Of a stretch of 64,000 nucleotides of DNA, positions 32,178 to 42,997 are shown piece by piece. Each line of letters starts with the position of its first letter. The stretch's first letter is position 1. This DNA is from Favolaschia claudopus. Taxonomy: Eukaryota; Basidiomycota; Agaricomycetes; Agaricales; Mycenaceae. The stretch is taken from contig JAWWNJ010000207.1 in assembly GCA_037176885.1 (NCBI GenBank), positions 186,001 through 250,000 on the forward strand. Reading direction: 5' to 3'. Below the pieces are notes generated by a model. It was given only the letters and a program-made list of their open reading frames with translations, made no database searches and was not told the origin of the DNA. Position numbers and translations under genes: made by a program.

Positions 32178-33071
32178 CTCGGTATTGACAAAAGTAACCG
32201 TGAATCGACTCGTATGGTCCGAATATTGCAGTATGTAATAGGTTAAAATGCATCAGAATGTTCTCCTGCATGTTTTGAACGGCATCGGACAAAAGGCCTG
32301 AACCAATCCATCAAACACAACTGATTTCTCGGCGGATTCCAATTTGCAGTTGTTTTGCACTGTCTGTTGCAATAAATGACTGCATTTCCAATTTTCTTGA
32401 AGTTCAAGAACATGCCCTCGGACGGTAGGTTATACTTGAGGATCCATTTCAATTCCTCACTGCTTGAAATCTCTGATTGCATCAATTTCTTGTCAACATT
32501 GGACTGCTTCAATTTCAACCATCCCTCCTGCACGGACCGAAATATTTCGTGGCCGTTCAAAGATGCTAAGAGCAAAGAATTTAGCTACAGTCTTGGTTAA
32601 TTTCTAATCCATCACAGTGCTGAACCCTATCACCTACACATTCAATATACTTTTATCCCAGAGTAGGCCTCCATGGCTTCCGTAATTCCCCATGTTTGGT
32701 CACGATCAAGTAAGGGGCCGAAGAGTTTTCCAGATTGTAGACTTGTTTACCACCCTTACTAGCCAAAGCGAGTGTGCAGAAACATTTGAATAGATCACAT
32801 GTGCAAGCTAGAGGTAGTCGAAAGTGGTCTGGAAGTGCAGTTGCTGAGATTTCCGTTGAACAATGAGCAGAAGTTGAAAGACACAGGTGAATTTCAAGCT
32901 ATTGCCAAAATTGCGCTGGCTCTGAAGAGCGTCAGGAACAGAGGTTGCCCACAACAACTTGTGTAGGTTTAAGGAATATCCCGACGTATTTTTCAAACTC
33001 GAAGTCTTGGAGAAATATCACGTGGTCGCGAAGCAATCGTCGGATTAACGGTTACTTTTGTCAATACCGAG
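32178..33071. mobile_element. 894 bp TIR element, family CTCGN-AAAGTAACCG, copy 1
   Basis: Ends CTCGGTATTGACAAAAGTAA and its complement, flanked by TA (32176-32177, 33072-33073). A 110-codon minus frame inside has no recognisable motif. Relatives are at 42998 and 47293. Confidence 0.75.
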
Positions 33072-33088
33072 TAGTGTGCTCATCCCAG

Positions 33089-33500
33089 CAAGGGGTACGC
33101 ACGATAGAAATGTCAGACGCGACCTACCGTGAGAGTGGATTTCTTTCCCCAAAAGGAAATCCCCAAGTCAAGTATTTTTCTGCACGAATTGGAGGATTCT
33201 GCGCAACTTTTAAAAAAGTTTTTCGGCACCTTGAGCCCTATCTACGTAATAATGATCGCATCAACGCCTATATACAGTGGCGGCGCCATCTGATGCCACC
33301 CCTAAAAATAGAACAGCCTATTTCTGGCACTTTTGATGCTAATGGAGTCGATTGTGGTCACATCAATTTTTTAGGGGTGGCATCAGATGGCGCCGCCACT
33401 GTAAGGCGCCTGTCAAGCCTTATATAGCAGGTATTCGCACGATCCATATCTCTCTCTCACGGTAGGTCGTGTCTGACATTTCTATCGTGCGTACCCCTTG
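33089..33500. mobile_element. 412 bp hAT-type MITE with 8 bp duplication
   Basis: Ends CAAGGGGTACGCACGATAGA and complement, matching for about 47 bp. CATCCCAG at 33081-33088 and 33501-33508 is the target duplication. It contains the 127 bp element at 33275-33401. Confidence 0.85.
33275..33401. mobile_element. 127 bp TA-flanked MITE nested in the hAT-type MITE
   Basis: Inverted ends CAGTGGCGGCGCCATCTGAT extend to 34 bp; TA at 33273-33274 and 33402-33403. A partial copy lies at 28942-29003. Confidence 0.85.
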
Positions 33501-34597
33501 CATCCCAGTGTTACACCAATACATGGTGCTAGTAGGTCTGTCAACTACAGCCTACTGAAAATCGGTTGGTTAACAAGTCAACAGCTCCTTGAGGCTAGCG
33601 ACGTGTATGGACTGAAATGCCATGTCCCTCAAAATCTTCATTAGTCTAAGAGTAAAAATGTGTGTTGCGCTGTGCCACTGCAGTACGGCGGTCCGGGGTT
33701 CGACTCCGGCTGCCGGTAGCCCAAGTTATTTGCCCCGCCCTGGCCTCCTTTTCATGATGTTTTGCCCTGAATTTGTTAATGAAACATCATGAAAAATCAT
33801 CATGAACAGCCCCATAATCATCATGAAAACACGACTCCGAGTCATGATCTGTCATGATGTTTTGTTATCAATTTCCGGTAAATCACCATGAATTTCCGGA
33901 CAAATCGTCAGGAAAGTCATGACGAGAAACATCATGAACTTCATGACCCTTGGTTGGCACAGTGCCCTGACAGCAGAGATCACGGATTGATGGTTACGGC
34001 ATGCGCTCCAGTGTTGGGAGAATAGCGTTTAGTCGACAAATGCAAGACTTTATATACGTTTGAACGACTATCTTCAAAAGAGTAAATAAAGTCTTGTTAC
34101 GAGACTACGGCGGGACGACTCGGCTGACTCGGACTTCTTAGAGCCCAGTGCGTTGGCGGCGGGAGTCGGCCTCGACCGCTTGTCGCTGCTCAGACTAACT
34201 CCGGCTCCGACTCCACCACGGTCCACCGCTATGTATCTGCTCAAGCACTCGCTTCTGGCTCTTCGCTCGCTGTTCTTGATGGCTTATTCGAGCTGCCGAT
34301 TTTTCTCTTGATCACCTCCTCAAACCTGTTACCCCGCCGTGCACGCCTCGGGCATGCTGAGCTCCAAAATTTGCTCTTCCAGCGTTTTGCGTTACAAATG
34401 ATGTGTTTCACCCAATGCGCATCTACGTACGTAGACATTCATACCAGTAGTATTGAGTACATCGTTAGCAGTATTTTTGTGAGGACCTTCCACATATGGT
34501 AATTCATGCTCAGTAACAACTGTACTTATTCACCGACATTCTCAGAACATTGGAACAACCAAGATTGCTCATCGAGCATCCAACTGGCAGCGGAATG
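33501..34597. other. No gene; includes a shared 70 bp repeat
   Basis: 34030-34110 repeats 26815-26880 in inverted form (CAAGACTTTATATACGTTTG). The rest has no supported frame. A GGTTCGACTCC at 33698 is B-box-like without a tRNA fold. Confidence 0.45.
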
Positions 34598-35721
34598 TCA
34601 GACTCGAGCAAAACCGGTCTCGATCACAAACCAGAGTAGTTCGTTCAGATACTCTTGAATGATTTCTGTTGATCCAGCGTCTAGTTCGGAGTATGCAACC
34701 AAGTGCGGAAGATATGCTATTTATTGTCGGTAAAGGGTGAGTCCAAACTGCGTCATTTACATAGCTCGCTGAGCTCACCAATGAGTCGGAGGAGGTGCTC
34801 CGCGCCATATATTTGGCTCATCGCCCTCTCCTTGGCTATGTCTACTTCAACTACGTACTTGCCCCGTATGCTGCGGTATTGAGGCCTTTCCGCAGGATAG
34901 AGCAGAAGTGTAGGAAGAAAGGAATCGAAATATGTCAGTAATCCTGAGATGACTGTCGCCGGTATGGTAGAGGGCCTTGAATTTCTACACAATTGATCAT
35001 CTTCACCCCGTCGATTCATGGAATCGATGGCACTCACCCAAGGGAAGGTCTTGACTCCATCAAATGGCCAAAATTTGTTAGAAGTTTCTCCACCGTCACC
35101 GTTCTCGGAAGCGTGAACAGCTGTGGGAAGGGACGTGAAATGTCCACCGTATCAAATAAGTAGAGTAGAAAGTACGTACCTTTCCCTGGTTCAAAATTGT
35201 GTCTTCATCGTTCTTCAACTTGTACTTCAGTTGTTGGGGAAATCCAAGCTTCATAGTTGCTTGCTTAATGACGACATTGAACTGCATTCCCCTTCAGAAC
35301 AGTCCACACCCAAATTTGGATAAAACACCTACCGCTAAGGCCGGGTATCTCATTTGTCTCTCCAACATTCCTCGTTCCCAATTCAAGCTACTAGCCTCAA
35401 CAAGGGCTACCGACATATTTGACGGTCTCTCGCGAATCCTGCCCCCACTGCTGTTATCACAGTCCCGCAGACTACTCTCCGGAACCCACTCATTCCATCT
35501 TGCCAGTATTCAGATGCCAGTATGTTACATAATAGGAAAATGTTTACTGACGTGCGATCCAGGCCACAGTAAGAGACGAGGTAGTGGCGGCCACCTATCG
35601 CAGTCAGTACATTTCGCTGACTGATTTCCAGGTCCTGCATCTTCAGGATATGAGCTGGGCGATACTGCGCCCCGTGACATGGACAAACTACGAGCATCCC
35701 TGGAGCATATGTGAGCGACAT
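34598..35721 (-). CDS. EAF3: MRG-domain chromatin protein (EAF3/MRG15-like)
   Basis: Six exons read without a stop: 35552-35721, 35333-35498, 35180-35281, 35038-35120, 34779-34984, 34598-34716. All five introns are 51-62 bp with GT-AG ends, and the sum is 846 bases (281 residues). The N-terminus (SLTYAPGMLVVCPCHGAQY...HILKM, then HYLVSYCGLDRTWNEWVPES) is a chromo/Tudor-knot barrel with the WNEWVPE signature. After a short linker comes the MRG fold: LGFPQQLKYKLKNDED, LFTLPRTVTVEKLL, LLYPAERPQY, IYGAEHLLRLIAYLPHLVAY and EIIQEYLNELLWFV. Family members sit in NuA4 acetyltransferase and Rpd3S deacetylase complexes, where the chromo barrel binds methylated H3K36. The protein is somewhat shorter than usual (often 300-400 residues). 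An ATG at 35733 is an alternative start. No other host gene adjoins it; mobile DNA flanks both sides. Confidence 0.85.
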
Positions 35722-36093
35722 GGAGTAAAGCAAAAGTGAAGATGCAATGTCGGTATTTTCCTCTCACCAGCAGTTACACTCCATTCATTCCAAGAATCTT
35801 CTCTTGAAGCGATGTCACCAACTTGATGGGAGTCTGGTGTCCGATAAAAAGTGGAGCATGTAGAAAGGTAGTCCAAGGACGTCATATGAGCACGAGTTGG
35901 AGAGACTCAGGACACCAGAAATCCAGTTGACTTTAACTTGCTCTGGACTTGGTCAGCTTGTCTCGAAAATAAAATATTGTGATCAGATCGACGGTTGATT
36001 GACAGCGGAATTAAAACATTTAACACACCATATGATCGCCGTGAAAATCTACATCATTTCAGAAGTTCGAGGCTTTGGGCTGGAGCCTGGACC
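35722..36093. other. Upstream region of the MRG gene
   Basis: About 370 bp with no frame of its own before the next transposable element. It would contain the promoter of the MRG gene; no element is clear. Confidence 0.4.
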
Positions 36094-36684
36094 TGTCTCG
36101 GTAACCCAGACGTTCTGAGAGCACAGCGGACCTGCGGTCCGCAATTGATCCGTACCACGCGAGTTCGGGTAAATTTGATGTGCGGAAGTGCTCTCAGAAC
36201 GTCTGGGGCATTTGGTACCGTAACACCGCACATGCTGTCACGTCACTCTATGCCTCCCCGTCCATTAACCGCGCCCTCAATGACCCTACACCCTTAGTAA
36301 GCTCACAGAATGCGTTGTATATACCTACATATGATCCTCAGCGACTTCCAGCTTTTTCTGAGCAGTCCTTGAGCCCCATCACATATCATTCAGCCAAATT
36401 GCACACAAAAGTGCCGGTTTTGAGTGGTCCAGAACAACCACATAATGCACTAAAATGAATGAAATAAATTGTGCATATCAAAGAATGGATGCCCTTCTGT
36501 GTTCTCAGAAAATTTTGGACCCAAAATCGGCGGGGAAGAGGTAGAAAAATGGGTGTGACAGCATGTGCGTGTTGTGGCACCAAATGCCCCAGACGTTCTG
36601 AGAGCACTTCCGCACATCAAATTTACCCGAACTCGCGTGGTACGGATCAATTGCGGATCCGCTGTGCTCTGGGTTACCGAGACA
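36094..36684. mobile_element. 591 bp Mutator-like foldback MITE with 11 bp duplication
   Basis: Ends TGTCTCGGTAACCCAG and complement; the arms match for about 130-160 bp, with a 10 bp gap in the right arm. GAGCCTGGACC lies at 36083-36093 and 36685-36695. An 11 bp duplication with long arms fits Mutator-like elements (usual 8-11 bp). The end resembles 5289-5620. Confidence 0.8.
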
Positions 36685-36787
36685 GAGCCTGGACCACCTA
36701 CTGGAAAGATTCACCAGGAAGCGTTTGATTGTCAGCGGGCTGATTTATCGCACATGCGTGTGTTTGGGTCGAAACAAGGTCAAAATA

Positions 36788-36972
36788 GAGACTTTGCGGT
36801 AGCCACCGGTGGCTTTCGGTGACCAGTTTTTCTCGAGACCGAATGACAGCGTGTTACAGTGGCTGTAGCCACCATTTGTACATGTCATGGTGGCTACCTT
36901 GAACCGTAGGCTAAAAAAAACCATTGCACACGAGGAGCCGCCGAAAGCCACCGGTGGCTACCGCAAAGTCTC
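36788..36972. mobile_element. 185 bp MITE (family GAGACTTTGCGGTAGCCAC), copy 2
   Basis: Inverted ends GAGACTTTGCGGTAGCCACC run to 32 bp. TA at 36786-36787 and 36973-36974. Best copy of the family in the window. Confidence 0.85.
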
Positions 36973-37071
36973 TAATTTAGCGATGGTCACAGGGTGGATG
37001 GTGGAGGAAAATTTGATTCTCGGACCATTCCAGCCACTTTCATCGGCTATAGGGGCGCTCAATTCTTGAGC

Positions 37072-37385
37072 TCAAGTCGACCGAACCCAACCCAACACTA
37101 GCCGATGTCTATGGTTGCTATGCCGCCGTCCTTTGCTCGCTCTGAACCAGATCTCCCTCCTAGCGGGTACAAACTCTGGTTTTCGCGTCCTATCCTACGT
37201 GCAAGTGTTTACAAATTACTGCCCCATTTTTTTCCTGGATTAATTGGGGGAGCTTGCTCCCCCTTTTATTCGCGTTTTTCGCCCTGTACAACGCGTTGTG
37301 TATCGTTTTCGAGTAAGGAGACAAGGAAACCATCAACAGCGGCTAACCATCGGCTAAGGGAAAGTTTGGGTTCGGTCGACTTGAA
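37072..37385. mobile_element. ~314 bp foldback element
   Basis: TCAAGTCGACCGAACCCAA at the left and its complement at the right, then TAGCCGATG on both arms. No clear target duplication. It contains the GGGGGAGC hairpin at 37246-37263. Confidence 0.6.
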
Positions 37386-38230
37386 GCACCCCTTATGGCA
37401 ACGGCCAAGCAACGGCGCCGGCAACTGCATCTTGGTTGATGAAAAGCCGTTTGACGAAGGCGTGCCTAATGATGAGCGGCATTGATGTAAGGGGATTTTG
37501 ATCGCATCAGCGTAAGCTTTGGTAGGGTTCCATGGCCATTTCTGAACGATTGTATGAAAAGTGTTCAGAATAGCATTTTATAAGTACTGTAACACGCGCC
37601 GAAGTTATTGGGCTTTCTCTGTGCTGATTCTCTACAACAATTTCTTGCTCTGTTTTAGTACCCTCATTGAAGGACGACGATAGCCCAGGAAACTCTGAGT
37701 CATGAGATATTAAACCTATTTTTGAGGTACTGTTATGGATATCATGAAGCCTACGCTTGTGAGTCTCGCATTTTGATCCTATCTTCTCCATTATTTGTAC
37801 ATTACATTTATCCCTACATTCCTATCTACATTTTTCCCTCATCCCTATCCACATTTCTCTAAGACTTGACATCATCACTACCTCATTCCGCCTCGTCTCA
37901 CTTATCTACATTGTATATAAGCCTTACCTAGAAGTGCTGAATATTATCTTATCATACTTTCAACCCACTTGTGCGCTACACAATCAAAAAGCAATCTTAC
38001 TTCTATCTTCAAGCATCCAGTACAGCTTCGCGCTACTGGTTCGCTTCGGTACTCGCCGGCTAAGTAAAGCTCCGCGCTACTTACCTCGGCTCGGGGTTTG
38101 CCGCCAACTGAGTTCAAACGGACTCTTGAGGAAAGGCCCTATCCTTAACACTGGTGGACACACAGGGAGCTTCGTTAAGCGCTTATCCCATCCAGTTCAT
38201 TAATAAACTCACCTTTCTCTCTTCCCCATC
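37386..38230. other. No gene; possible 5' leader of the Gag-like ORF
   Basis: 37790-37880 has repeated CTACATTT and CCCTA words. TTGTATATAAGCC near 37911 is TATA-like, about 320 bp before the Gag-like ATG, and could be an LTR promoter; no LTR pair is visible. Confidence 0.35.
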
Positions 38231-39346
38231 ATGGGCAAGAACAAGAAAAATAACAACAAAGGCGGAAAGAAGACCGAGGTTCAAACCGTTGAGGGGAACT
38301 CTGTGGACGCGCAAATTGCTTCCATTCAATCGGTTGATAATACATCGACTATTGCTCAGCCGAACAAAAGTCCTCCACCGGTTGAACCACCCCAGGAATT
38401 AATTCCTGACACTATCTCCGCCGTACCACCCTCGCGCGCATCTACGGCATCTCCGAGGAACCCTCCTTCGCCTATGCGCGCATCTCCAAAAATTCGCGTG
38501 TCGCTTGCGCGCACTGGCACGCCGATTTCATCTCCGAAGGCTCCTACCTTGCCTTTGCGATCATCAACTGGCCCTATGCATCCAACGCAGAGTCCTCCCC
38601 TACATTCGCCTTCTTCTGCCGACTTCAGTCGAGTTGACGAACATAGCCTCGCTATCTTGCCTCCCCTAGAGGACTATGCGGGCAGCCGATCCAACCGCTC
38701 TATCGATGATCGTGTAGCAATTTCCAGCTCGAATTTGGATTTGCCTATTCTTCTTCCATATCCAACCATCCTACGCGACCATCCCGAACTCCTCGCACGT
38801 CATTCACAAGCCCTTGAGCTTGGTACATCCGCTTTTGCTAAAGCAGTGCTCGCTAAACCTCTGAAATTATCACGGAAGCAGAGCATTGAGGTCTTCAGCG
38901 ATGTTATGGATGATTTGCAGGAAGTCTTGAGTTCGGTCGAAGTCACGTTATTGCGACACAACGGAGGACAGGTCTATCGGTTGCAGAGAGGACCATACTG
39001 GGAGCTTTTAAAGAAACTCACCGAATATCGCCGCCGAGCCGCCGAATCATTCGTGCTGTGGGCTCAGCATTTACCTCTCATACCAACCTAGGGTTGTGGA
39101 GATGATCCTATGGCCTTCTATGGGGCGAATGAATTCGAGATCTTAGGTGTTTGTTACCGTACCGAGGTCGAGGCATTTCTTGCGGCTTTAAGTCAACACC
39201 ATGACTTCGAATCCGATGATGTTTCGCTTCAAAACGTCGCAGCGCAAAGGGCCTATGAGGAATTTCAAAAGGGTGTTTCTGATATTCACAGATCTTCACC
39301 TGTTATCCGGCGCGACACTTCATATGTTTCCGACGCCTTCAAACTT
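38231..39346 (+). pseudogene. Gag-like ORF of a multi-copy element, one internal stop
   Basis: Starts MGKNKKNNNKGGKKTEVQT after an A/T-poor leader. It has a Ser/Pro-rich low-complexity region, then LRDHPELLARHSQALELGTS and YRRRAAESFVLWAQHLPL. A TAG at 39089-39091 interrupts the same frame, which goes on with DDPMAFYGANEFEILGVCYR and TEVEAFLAAL to 39346. Two other loci in the window share parts: 52.7-53.5 kb (FYSANEFEILAICFRAEVE) and 51.4-51.7 kb. The N-terminal basic and proline-rich character suggests a retroelement Gag, but no protease or reverse transcriptase follows, so the type of element is unknown. Confidence 0.5.
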
Positions 39347-39944
39347 TGACCCGTCTCTTCTCCTCCAAATTCCACTCATCCAGTCAATTCTTCCTGTGAA
39401 CCAAATCATCGAAGAAGACAATGGATTGGAATATCTACCTGAAATTAAACGGGAAGAAGCGACTCCGAAGTTGAGGGATCATTCACGTCGTGTCAACTGA
39501 CCCTGCTGTTTTGTTCAACAAGGGGATTAACAGTGATTGCGCATCGTCTTCTTAGTTGATCTGTTCTGTTTGTAGTGTTGTCAATATATTTGCATTTATT
39601 TCTCTCCACTGACTGATTGAAGTGTTCTGTTAAACAGTGGTTGATCACTGTTGAACGAAGGTGAGGAGGGTGGGTGAGACTAGCACGGGTTCGCAGGATT
39701 TGCGCCCGCCAAGCGGGGAGGGTGTTTAACAGATGAATGATTAAACATGATTTTATGTTGAGACAGGCATTGATTAATCAAACTTCATATAGGTTCCTTC
39801 AGCGCAACTACGGGGGGTGAACTCGCAGTCCGATGTCCCGCGTGCCCGCGTCCGGGCATTAACCTACCCGACGACTGGGAATCCGCTTCGGCGGAGAAAC
39901 GGTGCGATTCACTGTGCTCTGCCGACCCATCGTTAACTCACGCT
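39347..39944. other. Tail of the Gag-like element and spacer before KDZ
   Basis: 39350-39500 still reads EIKREEATPKLRDHSRRVN in another frame; beyond it no gene is seen until the KDZ start. Confidence 0.35.
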
Positions 39945-42362
39945 TTGCACAGATTTCTTTATACGTTCTTCCCAGCCCTTGACGCTTGCTTCCGGCTCAA
40001 GCGGCGACTGATTTCGAGCGCTCTGCGGGATCCTGGGCTCGGTACGGGGTGGTCATACTTCCTCGAGCCCGAGCCGTATCACAAGTATCTACTCACCGTC
40101 ACCAAGCAAGACGAGGTAAGCAATGAGTGTTTCAATGTTTTCAAAGTTCTCACTGTGACGCACAGATGAGTACTTGCAGCGGCCTGGCCGCTTTGGACTA
40201 CGCGAATACCAAATTCTCGCAGGGTTACAGCGTGACAGGGGTTGGGATGGGAGTATGCGCACGGCACGAGTTCGTGCAGCCAACGGGGGTTGGTGATCTT
40301 CAAAAGGGAGAGCGGTGAGTTTCAAAACGCTAACGGTTGCGCTCGAGATAACCAACTAATCACATCATAAGGTATTCTAATATGGACTACATATATGCGT
40401 CAATACTCCGCTGGTTACACCGCCGCCTGCGGAAGGTGGTGTCGTATGACATCGTCTGCCAATGGTTCAAGAATCTTCGTGAACGCCTGCAAGATCTCCC
40501 CCCCCCTCGTCCGCCTGACCCTCATTCTCCATCTCTGCGCTTTCGTCATCCCGAAAATGCACATACACGCACACACCTTGGCGTGCCAGCTCTTGTTCTC
40601 CCTCAACTTGCTTGCGGGCGCCGGACAGACTGATGGTGAAGGGATCGAGCGTCCGTGGGCGAACCTTGGTGGGGTTGCTTCAAGTACCCGCGAAATGGGT
40701 CCAGGGTCACGGGCGGACACGCTGGATGATCACTTCGCGTTCTGGAACTGGTCCAAGTTGATCGGCCTTGGTGAGTGACGGTCTTTGCTTTATATTTCAC
40801 TTCAATGCTCATAATCATTCAGGCGCTCTCCTCCGTAAACGTCTCGACAATGCGAAGCGTGAACGCGAAATTCAGGAGGAGTCTTTCAAAGTTTTTTCGG
40901 CGGAGCAGGCGGCGCGCGTTCCAGCATGGGAAAAGCAAGTCTTGGATTACGAGCGGGATCCTAGCAAGTACAAGAACCCGTATGAAATTACGACGAAAGG
41001 TGCGTTATCGTCTGTGGCCTTTGCTTGACCCATTTTCTTAACGAATTTTAGTTTTGAAAGAGTCCGACGTTCGTCTGCGGTTGGCGGCGGAGGAGGCGGC
41101 GGACATTAGTCGGGGTGTGCCCGCTGTCCATGATGTGGGCCCCAGCGCCTTCATCTTCGAAGGTCTAGAGCTGGAGGAGCAGCAGTGCGTGTTTTACGGC
41201 TATAGCTTGAGTGCTAATTCTGAGGAAGGTTTTCAGGCGGCGAATCCGTGCACAGGTCTTGTTGAAGAAAGCGGGTACGACCGCCCAGCAAATTGATATA
41301 ATCGCCATGCGTAGGAAGCTGAGCCGCGGGATCGCCCGCTTCCGCAAGCTCCAAGCGACCTATACGCCAGGCGCTCTTCAAGCCCTCGCGCGGCGCGACG
41401 CTGACCCGGAGGAGGTGCCCGAGAATTGTCCGCTAATGTTACCGTCGGCGTTGAGCTCGGCGGAACGCGACGTCGGCTGTATCGCCGGGGTACAGTTGAT
41501 GGAGAACCTCGCCCGCGATGCCCAGTGCTCCGAGGCACTGCTGCGTTTGCGAAATCAGTTACACATCAAGAGCCGATTCTTTACCTATAAAGAGCTGCAC
41601 GTTCGGAACCAGGGCGCAAACACCCGAGCAAGAAATCTTGTGGCTCGTAACGAGAGCAAGATTTTGCTCCATTCAGCGAAAACCAGGCGGCGTGGGCGGC
41701 CTTGCGCAACCTCAACGGCGGTGCGAAATCCGGGTGGCGAAAGCTGCGGCGAGAGGATGTAAGAACAATGGAGGACCCGGAGGAACTCACCAAACGCGAG
41801 GCGTTGCGGAAGAAGCAGACGGAGCGGCGGAAGGAGAAGTTGAGGAGATTGAGGGAGGAAGGGGAGTTCCTTGCCTCGGACTCGGACGACGAGAGTGGGC
41901 AGTCGGCGGGCGAGACGGATGATGGTGAGGCCGAGGATCCAATGGTCGGGACGCGCCGAAAATCGTCGGGAGGTCTCGTGGATCTGGACCGGCGCGGGCT
42001 CGACGGGAACTGACGCGGAGCTGGAGGATGGGTTACGCATCGAGTGGACGAAGGCGCGCGCGCGCGCCCGCCGTTGGCAGGAAGAGGTTGCCTTGCTGGA
42101 GGAAGAGTATCGGCGGGTGCTGATCTCCTTCGAGCACGAGGCGGCGGGGTGGGAGGAGCGGGCGAAAAACATCCCGGTTGGAACGGTTGAGGTGGGGTAC
42201 GCGCAGGGCGCGGTGGCATACGCCTTGAAGCAAGCGCGCATGTACCGCGACCTCGCGAGCAAGGTGACGCTGACCATGACCGAGGTCCGTCGCGGGCATG
42301 GCCAGAAGCGCGTGGCGGCGGGCGGCGGGAACGAAAGCGACGATTTGCGTAGCTACAGTTGA
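39945..42362 (+). pseudogene. KDZ (Kyakuja-Dileera-Zisupton) transposase
   Basis: Exons are separated by introns at 40116-40165, 40315-40371, 40771-40822, 41000-41051 and 41185-41236, all GT-AG and 50-57 bp. Key words in order: FFPALDACFRLKRR (first catalytic Asp), CSGLAALDYANTKFSQGY, CARHEFVQPTGVGDLQKGER, VSYDIVCQWFKNL (second Asp), PKMHIHAHTLACQ, GQTDGEGIERPWANLGG (catalytic Glu), then a long helical C-terminus ending RVAAGGGNESDDLRSYS. KDZ enzymes are RNase H-fold DDE transposases abundant in basidiomycetes. Frame changes lie in the C8 tract near 40498-40506, near 41675 and near 41985. With those repaired the whole catalytic set would be present, so the decay is recent. No element ends are recognised. 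Confidence 0.9.
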
Positions 42363-42716
42363 TTGTTTCCCTGTCGCTGCCAGAATACCGAGCTCCACAT
42401 GTCCAATAGAAAGAGGTTTTCGGAATTTGTGATGCTTTGCAGCAAAGTCCAGGTAGTAATCCAATCCGGAGATGATGTTGGTGAGCGGAGCGGCAAGACC
42501 AGAGTGAAGCACATATCCACCATTGGACAGAATGATGTCCGTAGGTTGGAGGATGTATTTGGTGAAGTATGAACAGGAATCCTGAAGCGATAATCGCTCC
42601 GCGGATTGGGGAGTAGAATATTGCGACCAAATCCAATCCAAGTAAGGGTTAACCATGGTGAGAGGAGATCCAAGGAGATCCAGCCAGGGGGTTACGACAG
42701 TTCCCAATGTGTCCAC
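42363..42716 (-). other. Orphan minus-strand frame
   Basis: Reads MDTLGTVVTPWLDLLGSPLT, SYFTKYILQPTDIILSNGG and LSIGHVELGILAATGKQ. The composition is protein-like but I recognise no family. It may be a captured or decayed gene piece behind the KDZ transposase. Confidence 0.25.
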
Positions 42717-42997
42717 TTTGTAAGGCTCCAGGAGCGCTTACGAGGGTCACTGTCGAACGGGATCCCTGGCGGGAGTGGAAAATGCCTTATATTGTGGAAA
42801 GACCCTTATTTGACGGTCCAACTCGCAGAGAACTACTTGGAGACGAATACTCGAGCTCTCTGGATAGTAGTCTCCTCAACCTCTCGAATACTCGCAGAGA
42901 TTGGAGTGAACTGAGGGTCGATCTGTAAAGATCAGTGGAAATAACCGTATAAATCAGAGGAATATAGCCTCGCACCTAGTGCCTCAAATAGAGCCTA

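Larger units (their letters stand above)
31955..33950. repeat. Outer foldback with TCATGATGTTT motif arrays
   Basis: 31955-32130 and 33750-33950 are dense with TCATGATGTTTTGTCATGAA-like words and their complements (AAACATCATGA). Between them lie the elements at 32178-33071, 33089-33500 and 33275-33401. The two arrays may be the ends of one element that was later filled by the others. Confidence 0.45.

Noticed and set aside
33655..33725. tRNA-like sequence with GGTTCGACTCC
   Set aside because: The T-stem does not pair beyond two bases, and there is no cloverleaf.
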